In this document: in pieces, positions 26,526 through 35,071 of the stretch
Layout: every line of letters begins with the position of its first letter
How positions within the stretch are numbered: position 1 is the stretch's first letter
Origin: Bacteroidota bacterium
GTDB lineage: Bacteria; Bacteroidota; Bacteroidia; Palsa-965
Assembly (NCBI GenBank): GCA_013298545.1
Contig: JAAFIA010000001.1
Coordinates: 62,001-126,000, forward strand
Length of the DNA stretch: 64,000 nucleotides
Direction: 5' to 3'
Made by a program: the position numbers and the translations under genes
The notes under the pieces: model-generated
Told to the model about the DNA's origin: nothing
Databases searched by the model: none
Seen by the model: the letters and a program-made list of their open reading frames with translations, nothing else

Positions 26526-27164
26526 CTATTCTGGCTGATAAAACTTTTCTGTTAGAAAAAAAACGGTGTCGATAAACTGTAAAACGCCCTCGTTTGTCAA
26601 CACATTTTCATCATGCAAATCTTCCAAAATAATACCTAGGTCAGGATGAAAATAATCGTTGTCTTTTTTATTGATGAATCCATTTGCACTTAAAAAGTCT
26701 TTTACGTTTTCAAGATTTGTGCTTTCTGTTGCTTTTACAAATGGTTGCATCACGACAGCATGAAGAGTTCCTTCATATAACTTAAAGCCGATCAATTCAT
26801 AGGCCAAATGAGGGAAAAAGTAATTGTGCAATAACAGGTTATTTAAGTAATCCGACCAGCATTTATAAAAAATACCATCATTTACCTTAATGACAAAATC
26901 AGGATCTAAATGCTCGTAAATTTTCTGTTCCGCTCCTTCACCAATATATTTTGCGGCAAGCTCGCTAACATACCAAAAGTTGGCTTGCTCAACATAGTCA
27001 ATTAGGATTTTTGTTTCTTCGTCCTTACTGAACTTTGTTTCTTTAACGTTTGAAACTGCATTCTTTTTTCCTCTAAGGTAAGCCGAGATTGTTTGGATAG
27101 TTTCTCCATGCCTAACTTGTCCATTTCCTGAAATGATATTTTGTAGTTCATTTTTTAACGACAT
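26526..27164 (-). CDS. Kinase-like protein (resembles the kinase domain of polyvalent proteins)
   Basis: 212 residues. After an N-terminal ~70 residues without a recognised fold there is a phosphotransferase-like pattern: a Gly-containing start and lysine (IGEGAEQKIYEHLDPDFVIK), a hinge-like VVMQPFVKA, a catalytic-loop candidate EDLHDENVL and a metal-site candidate FIDTVFF. The order matches kinases of the polyvalent-protein group found on phage and conjugative elements, but I rely on pattern only. The DNA is richer in A/T than glyS or the dehydrogenase to its left, as in the following 6 kb. No partner gene is adjacent. Confidence 0.55.
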   Translation of the reverse strand: MSLKNELQNIISGNGQVRHGETIQTISAYLRGKKNAVSNVKETKFSKDEETKILIDYVEQANFWYVSELAAKYIGEGAEQKIYEHLDPDFVIKVNDGIFYKCWSDYLNNLLLHNYFFPHLAYELIGFKLYEGTLHAVVMQPFVKATESTNLENVKDFLSANGFINKKDNDYFHPDLGIILEDLHDENVLTNEGVLQFIDTVFFLTEKFYQPE

Positions 27165-27375
27165 TTATACGAATGTACGAATTTTCTATTGCTCCGAAAA
27201 TATTGGCAGCCTCGTTATATTTTTACTTTGCGAAGATTATTTGCAAATTGTAACGTCAAGAAATGAGTTATTCGTCATTCCCAAAAAACCATATAACAGC
27301 TATTCACGACAGCGCAAATCATACCGACTAAGGAGTTTTCGAACTTCTATAAAGTAGCTCTTTTAAACATTCGTG

Positions 27376-28299
27376 CTAGTATTGTTCATACCAGCTAAAT
27401 TTTTCCTGAACAATTTGCGCTTTTTCTTTTCTCAAATAATCTAAAAAGGCTTTGGAAACGGGGGCATGTTTTTTCCCTTTTAACCACACTAAACTCCACG
27501 TTGTTTTAATGGGAAGTCCTTTTATGGGGATGATTTGTAATCCGTTGTTATGAACTTCATTTTTAATCCCAATCAATGGCATAATTGAATATCCTAAACC
27601 TGCTAATAAAGCTTGTTTCACTGCTTCGTTCGATGTTAATTCCATCTTTTTTAATACTGGCAAGTTATTTTTTTGAATAAACAGTTCCATGGTTTGTCTT
27701 GTTCCCGAACCTTTTTCTCTAAAAATGAGTGGTAAGCCGTTGAACGTATCTTTCACACTTTTACCAAGATTTATTTTTGTCTTGCTACTTCCTACCAGAT
27801 ATAATTTATTTTGCAGCAAATCGAGTTTCTCAACATGGAGTGTGTTGGGTATAATGGAGACGAGTGCAAAATCGACTTCATTGTTTTCCAAACTCTCAAT
27901 AACTTTATTTTTATTTGTTACATCCATCACTAATTCTACGCCTGCATGCTGTTGCATAAAATTTGTGAGAAAATAAGGCATTACATACTTCCCTGTTGAT
28001 ACAACCGAAATTTTTAAGCGTCCGGTTAGTTGTCCTTTATATGCCAGCGTTTTATAATTAATGGCATAAACCTGATTGATAATATCTTCTGCAGCTGCTG
28101 CAATTTCTTTTCCAAAATCAGTAATGTAAATTTTTCGTCCAACGATTTCAGTTAGCGGAATATCAAACTGATCTTGAAAGTTTTTCAACTGAATAGAAAC
28201 GGCTGGTTGAGTAAGGTGCAGTTCTTCTGCCGCCTTCGTGATGCTTTTTTCTTGCACGATTTTTAAAAAAATCTGCAACTGGTTCAATGTGTAATTCAT
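27376..28299 (-). CDS. LysR-family transcriptional regulator
   Basis: 307 residues. The N-terminal winged helix-turn-helix (LNQLQIFLKIVQEKSITKAA, EELHLTQPAVSIQLKNFQDQ) is followed by a substrate-binding domain from about residue 90 (GRLKISVVSTGKYVMPYFLT). The substrate domain resembles the CysB/CbbR group. It is divergent from the icd-sbtA cluster with a 93-base shared promoter region, the classic arrangement for a LysR protein controlling its neighbour. Given the bicarbonate transporter, a CO2- or carbon-status signal is plausible but unproven. Confidence 0.9.
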   Translation of the reverse strand: MNYTLNQLQIFLKIVQEKSITKAAEELHLTQPAVSIQLKNFQDQFDIPLTEIVGRKIYITDFGKEIAAAAEDIINQVYAINYKTLAYKGQLTGRLKISVVSTGKYVMPYFLTNFMQQHAGVELVMDVTNKNKVIESLENNEVDFALVSIIPNTLHVEKLDLLQNKLYLVGSSKTKINLGKSVKDTFNGLPLIFREKGSGTRQTMELFIQKNNLPVLKKMELTSNEAVKQALLAGLGYSIMPLIGIKNEVHNNGLQIIPIKGLPIKTTWSLVWLKGKKHAPVSKAFLDYLRKEKAQIVQEKFSWYEQY

Positions 28300-28323
28300 A
28301 AATTTTTTTAATGTTATTCATAT

Positions 28324-28331
28324 CAAAGATA
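28324..28331 (-). promoter_or_regulatory. -7 box of the LysR gene
   Basis: TATCTTTG on the minus strand, 25 bases before the LysR ATG. On the plus strand of the same gap CAGTTTTG, one base off TANNTTTG, lies upstream of icd and could be a weak, activator-dependent promoter. Confidence 0.45.
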
Positions 28332-28392
28332 AATAAAAATTAATGAAATAGAATTTACAGTTTTGCACCGTTAAACATAAACCAAAAACAAA

Positions 28393-29829
28393 ATGACACG
28401 AATCACAGTTGCAAAAGGCGATGGAATTGGACCTGAAATAATGGATGCCACTTTAGAAATAATTTTAGCTGCGGGGGCCAAGTTTGAAATAGATGAAATT
28501 GCCGTTGGCGAGCAAGTTTATCTAGCGGGCAATACATCAGGCATTGCATCCGAATCGTGGGATGTTATTAGAAAAAACAAAGTTTTTCTTAAAGCTCCTA
28601 TTACAACGCCTCAAGGTGGGGGCTATAAAAGCTTAAATGTAACGACGCGCAAATTTCTTGGCTTATACTCAAACGTAAGGCCCTGCATGAGTTTACATCC
28701 TTTTGTAAGCACCAAGCATCCCGTAATGGATATTGTTATTGTCAGAGAAAACGAAGAGGATTTATACGCGGGCATTGAACACCAACAAACAGATGAAGTT
28801 GTACAATGCTTAAAGTTAATAAGCAGACCGGGCTGCGAAAAAATTGTTCGTTATGCGTTTGAGTATGCCAAACAACAAAACAGAAAGAAAGTAACCTGTT
28901 TTACAAAAGATAATATCATGAAACAAACAGATGGTTTGTTTCATCAAGTATTTGATGAAATTGCAAAAGAGTATCCTGAAATTGAAAACGAACATTGGAT
29001 CATTGATATTGGTGCCGCTAAAATGGCTGATACACCAGAATCTTTTGATGTCATTGTGATGCCCAATTTATATGGCGATGTACTGAGTGACGTTGCTGCA
29101 CAAATTACAGGATCTGTAGGTTTGGCGGGTTCTGCCAATATCGGTGAAGAGTGTTCAATGTTTGAAGCCATACATGGTTCTGCGCCCAGAAGAGCTGGAC
29201 AAAACGTAGCTAATCCTTCAGGTTTATTACAAGGTGCTATCATGATGTTGAATCATATCGGACAAACAGATGTTGCAGAAAAAGTTCAAAATGCTTGGCT
29301 GAAAACATTGGAAGATGGAATACATACGTATGACATCTTTAAAGAAGGAATCAGCAAACAAAAAGTGGGTACAAAGGAATTTGCAAAAGCGGTTATTGCC
29401 AACCTGGGGCATAAACCATCTATCCTAAAACCTGTTTCGTATGCTAAAAATTCTGCGCTAAATCTTCCGAAATACAAACGGAAACCGGCTGCAAACAAAC
29501 AACTCGTTGGTGTCGATGTTTTTGTTCACTGGACCGGCTCTAATCCAAATGAATTGGCAGAAAAAATCAAAAAGATAGAAAGCAGCGACGTAAAACTATC
29601 TATGATTACCAACAGAGGAATCAAGGTTTGGCCTGACGGATTTCAGGAAACATTTTGTACAGACCACTGGAGATGTCGTTTTAAACCAACCGAAAATGCT
29701 GAAATCAATAAATCAACCATCATTGAACTATTGAAACAAGCGGTTACTGAAAATATCGATACGATCAAAACAGAAAACTTATATTCTTTTGATGGTAAAG
29801 CGGCTTATTCTCTAGGACAAGGTCAATAA
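28393..29829 (+). CDS. icd: NADP-dependent isocitrate dehydrogenase
   Basis: 478 residues, matching the longer Thermus/Rickettsia-type enzyme with an extra C-terminal domain (about 340-478) rather than the ~415-residue E. coli form. It interconverts isocitrate and 2-oxoglutarate plus CO2 in the TCA cycle. Visible are ITVAKGDGIGPEIM, the substrate loop TTPQGGGYKSLNVTTRK, VRENEEDLYAGIEHQ, and the metal/NADP segment MPNLYGDVLSDVAAQITG with HGSAPRRAGQNVANPSG. It is the first gene of a dense cluster: the next ORF starts 10 bases after its stop. It is unusual to find it coupled to a bicarbonate transporter. Confidence 0.93.
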   Translation: MTRITVAKGDGIGPEIMDATLEIILAAGAKFEIDEIAVGEQVYLAGNTSGIASESWDVIRKNKVFLKAPITTPQGGGYKSLNVTTRKFLGLYSNVRPCMSLHPFVSTKHPVMDIVIVRENEEDLYAGIEHQQTDEVVQCLKLISRPGCEKIVRYAFEYAKQQNRKKVTCFTKDNIMKQTDGLFHQVFDEIAKEYPEIENEHWIIDIGAAKMADTPESFDVIVMPNLYGDVLSDVAAQITGSVGLAGSANIGEECSMFEAIHGSAPRRAGQNVANPSGLLQGAIMMLNHIGQTDVAEKVQNAWLKTLEDGIHTYDIFKEGISKQKVGTKEFAKAVIANLGHKPSILKPVSYAKNSALNLPKYKRKPAANKQLVGVDVFVHWTGSNPNELAEKIKKIESSDVKLSMITNRGIKVWPDGFQETFCTDHWRCRFKPTENAEINKSTIIELLKQAVTENIDTIKTENLYSFDGKAAYSLGQGQ

Positions 29830-29838
29830 ACAAACACC

Positions 29839-30081
29839 ATGGACATACAACTTATACAAGGAGAATTTAGCTCCAAGGATGCTATAGAACTTATAGCCCA
29901 AATGTTGCAGATAAAAATAAAGTATCACGAAAATAAAATTAGACAAGACAGCAACGAAGAAGATGTAAAGAACCGAGAGTCGAAAATTAAGCAGCTCCAA
30001 AATGAGCTATTGGAACTGAGGGAAAGTATTGGTTCGAATAGCGATAACATAAAAATTGAAGCCATCATAAAAATTGAATGA
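29839..30081 (+). CDS. Small protein, paralogue of the 93-residue protein two genes on
   Basis: 80 residues, acidic-basic and probably helical. It begins IQLIQGEFSSKDAIELIAQM and ends in a coiled-coil-like stretch (ESKIKQLQNELLELRESI). It aligns with the protein at 30253-30534 (LKLIEGNFSYDESKEILSSL). I recall similar short proteins as widespread Bacteroidota hypotheticals, function unknown. It overlaps the next gene by 4 bases (ATGA). Confidence 0.7.
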   Translation: MDIQLIQGEFSSKDAIELIAQMLQIKIKYHENKIRQDSNEEDVKNRESKIKQLQNELLELRESIGSNSDNIKIEAIIKIE

Positions 30082-30260
30082 GTATGGATACAATAGCATT
30101 AAAAACTAGTTTTTGTTTGGTCTTAATGATTGCATTTCTAATCCTAGCGTTCACCACGACGAGCGTTATTACACGAGAACTTTTCTCCTCTTTAGGGTTA
30201 ATCACAATCATTTACGCATCAAAACTAATATCTTCTCAAAACAAGCTAAAAAATGAATAA
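30078..30260 (+). CDS. Small two-helix membrane protein
   Basis: 60 residues with two hydrophobic segments, about 9-28 (TSFCLVLMIAFLILAF) and 34-50 (LFSSLGLITIIYASKLI). It overlaps the genes on both sides (4 and 8 bases), which supports real translation. No family recognised. Confidence 0.6.
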   Translation: MSMDTIALKTSFCLVLMIAFLILAFTTTSVITRELFSSLGLITIIYASKLISSQNKLKNE

Positions 30261-30534
30261 AATAGAACGTTTAAAACTGATTGAAGGCAACTTCTCATAC
30301 GACGAGTCAAAGGAAATCCTATCCAGTTTATTTTCCTCAAAAATTAATTTTCATAAAATAAAAAATTGGAGTTCGCACGAGCGTTTTGGAAAAGACGATG
30401 AAATTGCACAAGAACGAATTCCGGCTTTAAAAAAGGAAATGGAAAAGTTGCAAACCTTACTCCTAGAAGCCAAAGCAACTAAGAAGCGACTTTTAGTTAC
30501 TTCCGAGATACACATAACATTAGTGGATGAGTGA
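30253..30534 (+). CDS. Small LIEGNFS-type protein
   Basis: 93 residues. N-terminal LKLIEGNFSYDESKEILSSL, central KINFHKIKNWSSHERFGKDD and a helical C-terminus (RIPALKKEMEKLQTLLLEAK). It is related to the 80-residue protein upstream but keeps the fuller SSHERFGK centre. It overlaps the membrane protein by 8 bases and the next gene by 8 bases. Function unknown. Confidence 0.75.
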   Translation: MNKIERLKLIEGNFSYDESKEILSSLFSSKINFHKIKNWSSHERFGKDDEIAQERIPALKKEMEKLQTLLLEAKATKKRLLVTSEIHITLVDE

Positions 30535-31378
30535 TTTTGCGCTGCTCAAGGGGAGGCGTTTGCTGATTGCAACGAAACACGAGAAGGAAAAAGTAATTGC
30601 TCCTATTTTAGAAAGAGAATTGGGTGTAAAATGTTTCATCGCCTCCAATATCGATACGGACCTGCTTGGTACTTTTACAGGAGAAGTTGAACGAAAAGAC
30701 GACCCTGTAACCACCGCTAGAAATAAATGCTTGATGGCAATGGAACTAACAAATTGCGATTTGGCCATTGCTAGCGAAGGTTCTTTTGGTCCACATCCCT
30801 CCCTTTATTTTATTCCTGCCGATGACGAGTTTTTATGCTTTCTGGATAAAAAAAATGAGCTAGAAATTATTTCTCGGGAATTAAGTACTGAGACCAATTT
30901 TAATGCTTTGGAAATTAAAACAGAAAAAGAATTAAAAGATTTTGCAACTCAAGCAAACTTTCCTTCTCATGGTTTGATTCTGAGAAAAGCAAAAGATGAT
31001 TTTAGCGTACTTGTCAAAGGAATAACAAATCTAGAACAACTCATCAGCACATTCAATACGCTCGTAGCCGAACACGGTAAAGCTTTTGTTGAAACCGATA
31101 TGCGGGCCATGTACAATCCAACCAGAATGAACGTGATTGAGCGTGCTGCCATAAAACTTGCGGAAAAAATAAATACTCGCTGCCCCAATTGCGAAATGCC
31201 GGGATTTGGAATTACAGCGGTTAAACCCGGATTGCCGTGCGAATTATGCCATTTCCCAACACGCAGTACACTGAGTCATGTTTATACGTGCCAAAAGTGC
31301 TCTTTCTCCAACACAAAATTGTACCCAAACGATAAACAAAGGGAAGACCCTATGTACTGTGATCATTGCAATCCATAA
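30527..31378 (+). CDS. DUF6671-like protein with four CxxC pairs
   Basis: 283 residues. The N-terminal ~215 residues have no catalytic motif I know; they include LLIATKHEKEKVIAPILERE and a well-ordered TDMRAMYNPTRMNVIERAA segment. The last 68 residues carry four CxxC pairs (Cys219/222, 238/241, 255/258, 278/281), consistent with two zinc ribbons. I believe this corresponds to DUF6671, which has no assigned function. It overlaps the preceding small gene by 8 bases and lies 12 bases before sbtA, so it belongs to the same transcript. Confidence 0.7.
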   Translation: MSDFALLKGRRLLIATKHEKEKVIAPILERELGVKCFIASNIDTDLLGTFTGEVERKDDPVTTARNKCLMAMELTNCDLAIASEGSFGPHPSLYFIPADDEFLCFLDKKNELEIISRELSTETNFNALEIKTEKELKDFATQANFPSHGLILRKAKDDFSVLVKGITNLEQLISTFNTLVAEHGKAFVETDMRAMYNPTRMNVIERAAIKLAEKINTRCPNCEMPGFGITAVKPGLPCELCHFPTRSTLSHVYTCQKCSFSNTKLYPNDKQREDPMYCDHCNP

Positions 31379-31390
31379 AAAATAAAAACA

Positions 31391-32353
31391 ATGAATTTTG
31401 ATCTTCTTATAGATAATCTTACAAATCCCGCATTACTTTTTTTTGTCCTTGGCATTATTGCTGTTTACTTGAAAAGTGATTTAGAAATTCCCGCAAATTC
31501 GTCAAAATTTATTTCACTCTATCTCTTGTTTGCAATTGGCTTCAAAGGTGGCCAGGAATTATCTCATGAATCCTTTACAATGGAAATTGGATGGTCGATG
31601 TTATTTGGAATTTTTATTTCCTTAATCATACCATTTTATACATTCTTTATACTCAAGCGGAAATTAAATGTATTTGATGCTGGTGCCATCGCTGCGGCCT
31701 ACGGTTCTGTAAGTGCCGTTACTTTTGTTACTGCGGTTTCTTATTTAGAATCTCAGCAATTGATGCTCCATGGACACATGGTTGCTATTATGGCTTTGAT
31801 GGAATCTCCTGCGATAATCATTGGGTTGATTCTAATTTCTATGTTTAATAAAGAAGAGTCTAACACCATTAGCAAACGAAGTGTTTTAAAACACTCGTTT
31901 ACAAACGGAAGTGTATTGCTTATTCTCGGTAGTTTACTGATTGGTTATTTTGCCAATACCAAACAAGCCGAAGGAATACGACCATTTACAAACGATCTTT
32001 TTAAAGGTTTTCTAGCCATTTTTCTTTTAGACATGGGTATCACCAGTGGTAAAAAACTCAAAGCGTTTTTCTCGTTCGGTTGGTTTCCAATTATTTTTGC
32101 GGTAATTATTCCTCTCGTTAATGGTTGTGCTATTGCACTGGTCAGCTCTTTTGTAACGCAAGAAATTACAAATCGTTTTATGTTTGCAATTTTAGCTGCA
32201 AGTGCTTCTTACATTGCCGTTCCGGCTGCCATGAAAATTTCTGTCCCCAAATCAAATCCCGGACTTTTCCTGCCCATGGCGCTTGCCGTAACGTTCCCAA
32301 TTAATATTACCATTGGCATGCCCATCTATTTTCTAATTGTGCAAAACACATGA
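31391..32353 (+). CDS. sbtA: SbtA-type sodium-dependent bicarbonate transporter
   Basis: 320 residues, about ten membrane helices in two inverted halves (first helix after DLLIDNLTNPALLFFVLG). Family-like segments include LYLLFAIGFKGGQEL, AAAYGSVSAVTFVTA, GHMVAIMALMESPAIIIG and SASYIAVPAAMKIS. In cyanobacteria SbtA imports HCO3- with Na+ and is controlled by the PII-like SbtB; no SbtB is encoded here. The central loop is short compared with cyanobacterial SbtA. In a heterotroph the import would feed carboxylation reactions, which is inference. Confidence 0.88.
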   Translation: MNFDLLIDNLTNPALLFFVLGIIAVYLKSDLEIPANSSKFISLYLLFAIGFKGGQELSHESFTMEIGWSMLFGIFISLIIPFYTFFILKRKLNVFDAGAIAAAYGSVSAVTFVTAVSYLESQQLMLHGHMVAIMALMESPAIIIGLILISMFNKEESNTISKRSVLKHSFTNGSVLLILGSLLIGYFANTKQAEGIRPFTNDLFKGFLAIFLLDMGITSGKKLKAFFSFGWFPIIFAVIIPLVNGCAIALVSSFVTQEITNRFMFAILAASASYIAVPAAMKISVPKSNPGLFLPMALAVTFPINITIGMPIYFLIVQNT

Positions 32354-32393
32354 TTAGAAGTATCGCAACACATAAACACATCAAGCAAACAAC

Positions 32394-32966
32394 ATGAAGA
32401 AACACACATTTATCGCCGGATATTTTATTGCAACAATCGGATTGATTGGCTGTAACTCCAATGAGAAAAATGGAAACCAAGAAGTAAAAGATGAGCCAAA
32501 AAAAGAGACTTCGTCTCCGATACTTTTTGATACGCTCGCAGCGGTTGAAGGAATCAATAAAATGAGAACAGCAATCGAAGCGCTTGAAATAAATCCGTTT
32601 GAAATTTCGACTTCTGGGCTACGAGAAAAGACAAAACAAAAGTGGAGCAAGATTCACTTCTATGTTCAAAATGATGTTGTCATTAAAGTTAAAACATATC
32701 CGTATTCTGAAATTTCAAAAAGAACAGAAGAGTTTTATGCGAATAAAGATGGTTTAGCATTAGTTGTGATTGAAGATGATGGCGAAGGTTCCAAGGGAAA
32801 GCCGAAAAATGAATTAGACAAGATGTATTACTTCAACAATGGCAAGCCAATAAAGGAATTAAATAAAGAAGCGGAATCGGAGTACACCATCAAAACCAGT
32901 GATGCAGAAGAGTTATTGGCCGAGTACGAAGAATATCTTGACATTTACAAAAAGGCTAAAAAATAA
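32394..32966 (+). CDS. Hypothetical lipoprotein
   Basis: 190 residues. Lipoprotein signal with lipobox GLIGC (Cys20), then a short charged linker (NEKNGNQEVKDEPKKE) and a soluble domain with mixed strands (KIHFYVQNDVVIKVKTYPYS). No family recognised. It starts 40 bases after sbtA and may be the last gene of that cluster. Confidence 0.75.
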   Translation: MKKHTFIAGYFIATIGLIGCNSNEKNGNQEVKDEPKKETSSPILFDTLAAVEGINKMRTAIEALEINPFEISTSGLREKTKQKWSKIHFYVQNDVVIKVKTYPYSEISKRTEEFYANKDGLALVVIEDDGEGSKGKPKNELDKMYYFNNGKPIKELNKEAESEYTIKTSDAEELLAEYEEYLDIYKKAKK

Positions 32967-33236
32967 CGGATGGCATGACCTCATATAAGTCTGTGTTGTT
33001 TAGACGATGCAATAGATACATTTTGAACACGTCAAGAAATGGTTGAAAATTAATTGCTGCAAAACGATCCAACCAAAACCGGTTTGCATAATTGCAAGCG
33101 GTCTGAGACAACATGTAAGTATGCCTGAATGCAAACCATTGGGCATTAAAAACAGACGTTAAGCGCGTAAGATTTTAGGAGATTCGTTCTTGCTACATGA
33201 CAAAGCTTCATAATTTCGTTTCATAATTTAAACACG

Positions 33237-34910
33237 ATGAAGCAACTTTATACAACAGCAGCATTTCTTCTGCTCCTCATTCATACGGCATCGGCACTTA
33301 CCAATGTAAGCGGTTTTATAAACGCCAACACAACCTGGACGCTTGCGGGTGCTCCGTATATCGTTACGGGCAATGCGTTGTTGTCGCAAGGATATACACT
33401 CACCATTGATCCGGGTGTTGTGGTGAAATTTGATAACAACAAAGCCCTTCAGATCGATGGCGAATTGATTGCCATAGGAACTGTTTCTCAGCACATTGTT
33501 TTTACATCTAACCAAGCTGTTCCGCAACCCGGCGACTGGGCGAAACTGCATTTCTCCGATTTTTCGACAGATGCGGTTTATGATGCTGCGGGAAATTATG
33601 TTTCGGGAACGATCATGAAGTATTGCGATGTGCGGTATGGCGGTTCTCTCATGTGGGGTTCGGTTGATATTCAGCAATGTTCACCGTATTTCAATCATTG
33701 TAGAGTCTTGGATGGGTCGTGGTGCGGTATTAATTTCAATGGCGACCACCTTACCATTGATTCTTCTTCTGTACGCAACTGCGCGAAGCGCGGAATATAT
33801 TATCAAGGCGGACACTTTTTGATGCGCAACGATTCTTTTTCGTACAACTTAGAAGGGGCCATTCATGTGCTTCAGGCATACGATGGTATTCAATCTAGAA
33901 TTGTGGATTCGTATTTCCGTTGGAATTATGGTGCAGTTAGTTGGCAGAATAACGGTTTGCAATACGTTACAATTAAAAACTGTGCGTTTGCGAACAACAA
34001 TGGCCCTGCTGTGGTGGCTTTGCAAGGTGTTAGCGATACCGTGATTTGCAATAAGTTTAGAAACAATACCAATGGGCCTGTGATTCATTGGAATGATTGG
34101 GCCAATCCGTCGGCGGGGGGTGTAATTCACAACAACCTCATCGAATACAATAGCAATGCTGCCGGACCATCTGTTTTTTTACTTGGTGTAGGGTCTTGGA
34201 TGGATACGCTATTCATCTCGAACAATACGGTACGGCACAATTCTTCGCCCGGAAATTCTTGCTCCATGTATTATCTGTTGTTTGGAGGATCGACAAGAAG
34301 TCTTCAAATCTACAACAACAGTTTCACCGAAAATGATGGGATCAATTTCATGATGCTGTATGGCCCACAGACCAACGATCCTTCATTCGATTTTATGTAT
34401 TTGAACAACAATACATTTTTCAATCCGGCTTGCCAGTACGAGTTGAATAACAACATCCCATACGGCTCGCCAAATTTGCTTATTGCCAATAATTATTGGG
34501 GTAGCTCCAATACAGCTTATGTGGACGGTGTTATCTACGATTATTTTGATTTTGCCAACCAGTCGGTAGCTTATTACATGCCTATTCTTACCTCACCCGT
34601 TGCTGTTGATACGGCGTGTTTGCCATTTCAGAAACCTGTTGGCATGGAAGAGTTTCAAGCAATTGCAACAAGTAAGCTCGACCTATTCCCCAATCCAACA
34701 AACGATCGTTTTTCCATTAACTTCGGTAACGTGAACCAACCTTCAGACGGAATCCTTGAAATACGCAATTCACTTTCAGAACTTGTTTATCGTGAAGCAT
34801 TGTCCAATAGCGAATCGAATAGTTTTATACTTCCCGAAGCGAATGGAATTTATTTTGTGCGTGTGCTAACGAAAGAGCGTATCTGGGTGGGAAGAGTTGT
34901 GAAAATATAG
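33237..34910 (+). CDS. Right-handed beta-helix protein with T9SS sorting domain
   Basis: 557 residues. A signal peptide (LYTTAAFLLLLIHTASA) is followed by a PbH1/NosD-like parallel beta-helix with repeated asparagine ladders (VTIKNCAFANNNGPAVVALQ, ISNNTVRHNSSPGNSC). The TIDPGVVVKFDNNKALQIDG start is common in secreted Bacteroidota right-handed helix proteins. Residues ~480-557 form a T9SS type A sorting domain (LDLFPNPTNDRFSINF, EANGIYFVRVL, WVGRVVKI). Such folds often bind or cut polysaccharides, but no lyase residues are evident. A 270-base gap precedes it in which I saw no exact promoter or gene. Confidence 0.88.
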   Translation: MKQLYTTAAFLLLLIHTASALTNVSGFINANTTWTLAGAPYIVTGNALLSQGYTLTIDPGVVVKFDNNKALQIDGELIAIGTVSQHIVFTSNQAVPQPGDWAKLHFSDFSTDAVYDAAGNYVSGTIMKYCDVRYGGSLMWGSVDIQQCSPYFNHCRVLDGSWCGINFNGDHLTIDSSSVRNCAKRGIYYQGGHFLMRNDSFSYNLEGAIHVLQAYDGIQSRIVDSYFRWNYGAVSWQNNGLQYVTIKNCAFANNNGPAVVALQGVSDTVICNKFRNNTNGPVIHWNDWANPSAGGVIHNNLIEYNSNAAGPSVFLLGVGSWMDTLFISNNTVRHNSSPGNSCSMYYLLFGGSTRSLQIYNNSFTENDGINFMMLYGPQTNDPSFDFMYLNNNTFFNPACQYELNNNIPYGSPNLLIANNYWGSSNTAYVDGVIYDYFDFANQSVAYYMPILTSPVAVDTACLPFQKPVGMEEFQAIATSKLDLFPNPTNDRFSINFGNVNQPSDGILEIRNSLSELVYREALSNSESNSFILPEANGIYFVRVLTKERIWVGRVVKI

Positions 34911-35019
34911 GCGTTGTAAAACTGAATAATAGAACTGCTTTTGTTTTACATTGTTTGTGTTGAGTTGTTTTTTTATGCTTGACACTGGTTAATGAGCATG
35001 CTTTCGTTCCGGCAATTCA

Positions 35020-35027
35020 TACCTTTG
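35020..35027 (+). promoter_or_regulatory. -7 box of the propeller lipoprotein gene
   Basis: TACCTTTG, 45 bases before the ATG at 35072. It lies inside the longer TTG-started frame and so supports the downstream start. Confidence 0.5.
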
Positions 35028-35071
35028 CTGCTAGTACCAACGAAACCGCTTGCCTCACCCAAGCCAAACAA

